Positions 6,486 to 7,080 of a DNA stretch of 7,080 bases are shown here, piece by piece. The translations under genes were made by a program, and so were the position numbers. Position 1 is the first letter of the stretch. The number at the start of each line of letters is the position of its first letter. Location of the stretch: assembly GCA_016209245.1 (NCBI GenBank), contig JACQWN010000660.1:1-7080 (forward strand), written 5' to 3'. The stretch is from Bacteroidia bacterium (lineage in GTDB: Bacteria; Bacteroidota; Bacteroidia; Bacteroidales; BM523). The notes beneath the pieces are model-generated. The model was given only the letters and a program-made list of their open reading frames with translations. It made no database searches and was not told the DNA's origin.

Positions 6486-7080
6486 ATGATTAAAAAAGGT
6501 TTTAATACAAAGGCATTATATGACGGTCATTTGAATTTTGTGCCTGATTCAATTTCGGTGCCAATCTATCAGTCTGTGGCATATCCATATATAGATGCAA
6601 AGGAAGCCGCAGAGATTTTCAGAGGGGAAAAACCCGGTTATACATATGGAAGATGGGATAATCCTACAGTAGATGTTTTTGAAAGGCGTATGGCCTCTTT
6701 GGAAAATACCGAATCTGCTATTGCAACTTCATCTGGCTTATCGGCTATTTTTATACTCTGTCATCATCTTATGGAAACCGGCGATGAGTTTGTCGCTTCC
6801 AACAGAGTTTATGGAGGTACGTTTTCATTATTTGATGTCGGCTTAAAACGAATGGGCATCAAAGTTAACTGGGTTACTCAACCCGAATCAATTGAAGAAT
6901 GGGAAAAGGCGATAACAAAAAAAACCAAATTTTTATACGTCGAAACACCAAGTAATCCGGGTCTTTTCATAGCAGATATTCCCGCATTGGCATCATTAGC
7001 AAAATCTAATAATCTTCCACTGGTTGTTGATAATACTCTTACAACACCCGCATTACAGCTTCCTATAGATCTTGGAGCAG
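6486..7080 (+). CDS. PLP-dependent Cys/Met-metabolism enzyme, O-acetylhomoserine sulfhydrylase-like (partial, N-terminal half)
   Basis: The frame is open for 198 codons to the right edge; family members usually have about 390-430 residues, so about half is present. The sequence follows the Cys/Met metabolism (trans-sulfuration) fold-type I family: VPIYQSVAY near residues 25-33, Y54-x-R56 followed by WDNPTVDVFERR (Tyr and Arg normally hold the PLP phosphate of the partner subunit), TSSGLSAIF (81-89, phosphate loop), VYGGTFSLF (108-116, Tyr109 stacking on PLP), ETPSNPG (153-159) and VVDNT with Asp182 for the pyridine nitrogen. The Schiff-base lysine lies beyond the window. The YGGT motif has Gly where methionine gamma-lyase has its Cys in YGCT. 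Together with the GTFSLF-x-x-x-L-x-R-x-GI pattern this favours O-acetylhomoserine sulfhydrylase (MetY/MetZ type), a cytoplasmic enzyme that joins sulfide to O-acetylhomoserine to make homocysteine. Cystathionine synthase or lyase remains possible. It is transcribed divergently from the giant gene. Confidence 0.88.
   Translation, partial: MIKKGFNTKALYDGHLNFVPDSISVPIYQSVAYPYIDAKEAAEIFRGEKPGYTYGRWDNPTVDVFERRMASLENTESAIATSSGLSAIFILCHHLMETGDEFVASNRVYGGTFSLFDVGLKRMGIKVNWVTQPESIEEWEKAITKKTKFLYVETPSNPGLFIADIPALASLAKSNNLPLVVDNTLTTPALQLPIDLGA

Overview
The window looks like a chromosomal segment from a member of the Bacteroidota. The strongest reason is a very large secreted protein that ends in a CHU_C / gliding-motility-type C-terminal domain, the sorting signal of the type IX secretion system (T9SS), which is known essentially only from this phylum. 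SprB-type repeats, PKD-like segments, AT-rich intergenic DNA and -7 boxes of the form TAnnTTTG agree with this. I cannot name a genus.

Layout: (1) Positions 1-270, minus strand, hold the first 90 codons of a small secreted protein of unknown function, cut by the window edge. (2) Positions 271-449 are a short AT-rich spacer. It contains a possible promoter for that gene and a perfect 62-bp palindrome without a loop (390-451), which touches the stop codon of the next gene. (3) Positions 450-6314, minus strand, are one gene of 1954 codons. The product reads as signal peptide, unassigned N-terminal region, two SprB repeats, a Cys-rich linker, eight Cys/Trp-containing beta-sandwich-like repeats of 80-107 residues, PKD/SprB-like segments and the T9SS sorting domain. 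(4) Positions 6315-6485 are a divergent promoter region with one plausible -7 box for each direction. (5) From 6486 to the right edge, plus strand, lies the N-terminal half of a PLP-dependent Cys/Met-metabolism enzyme, most like O-acetylhomoserine sulfhydrylase.

The two minus-strand genes both encode exported proteins and carry the same candidate -7 octamer, TATTTTTG, but a 179-bp gap and the palindrome separate them, so they are probably separate transcription units. The sulfur-metabolism gene is divergent and has no obvious functional tie to the giant protein. I see no RNA gene, CRISPR array, transposase or integrase. The items most worth following up are the palindrome, with its doubled GTAG-R-GATG heads reminiscent of REP/MITE elements, and the eight-fold repeat array with a conserved Cys pair in each unit.
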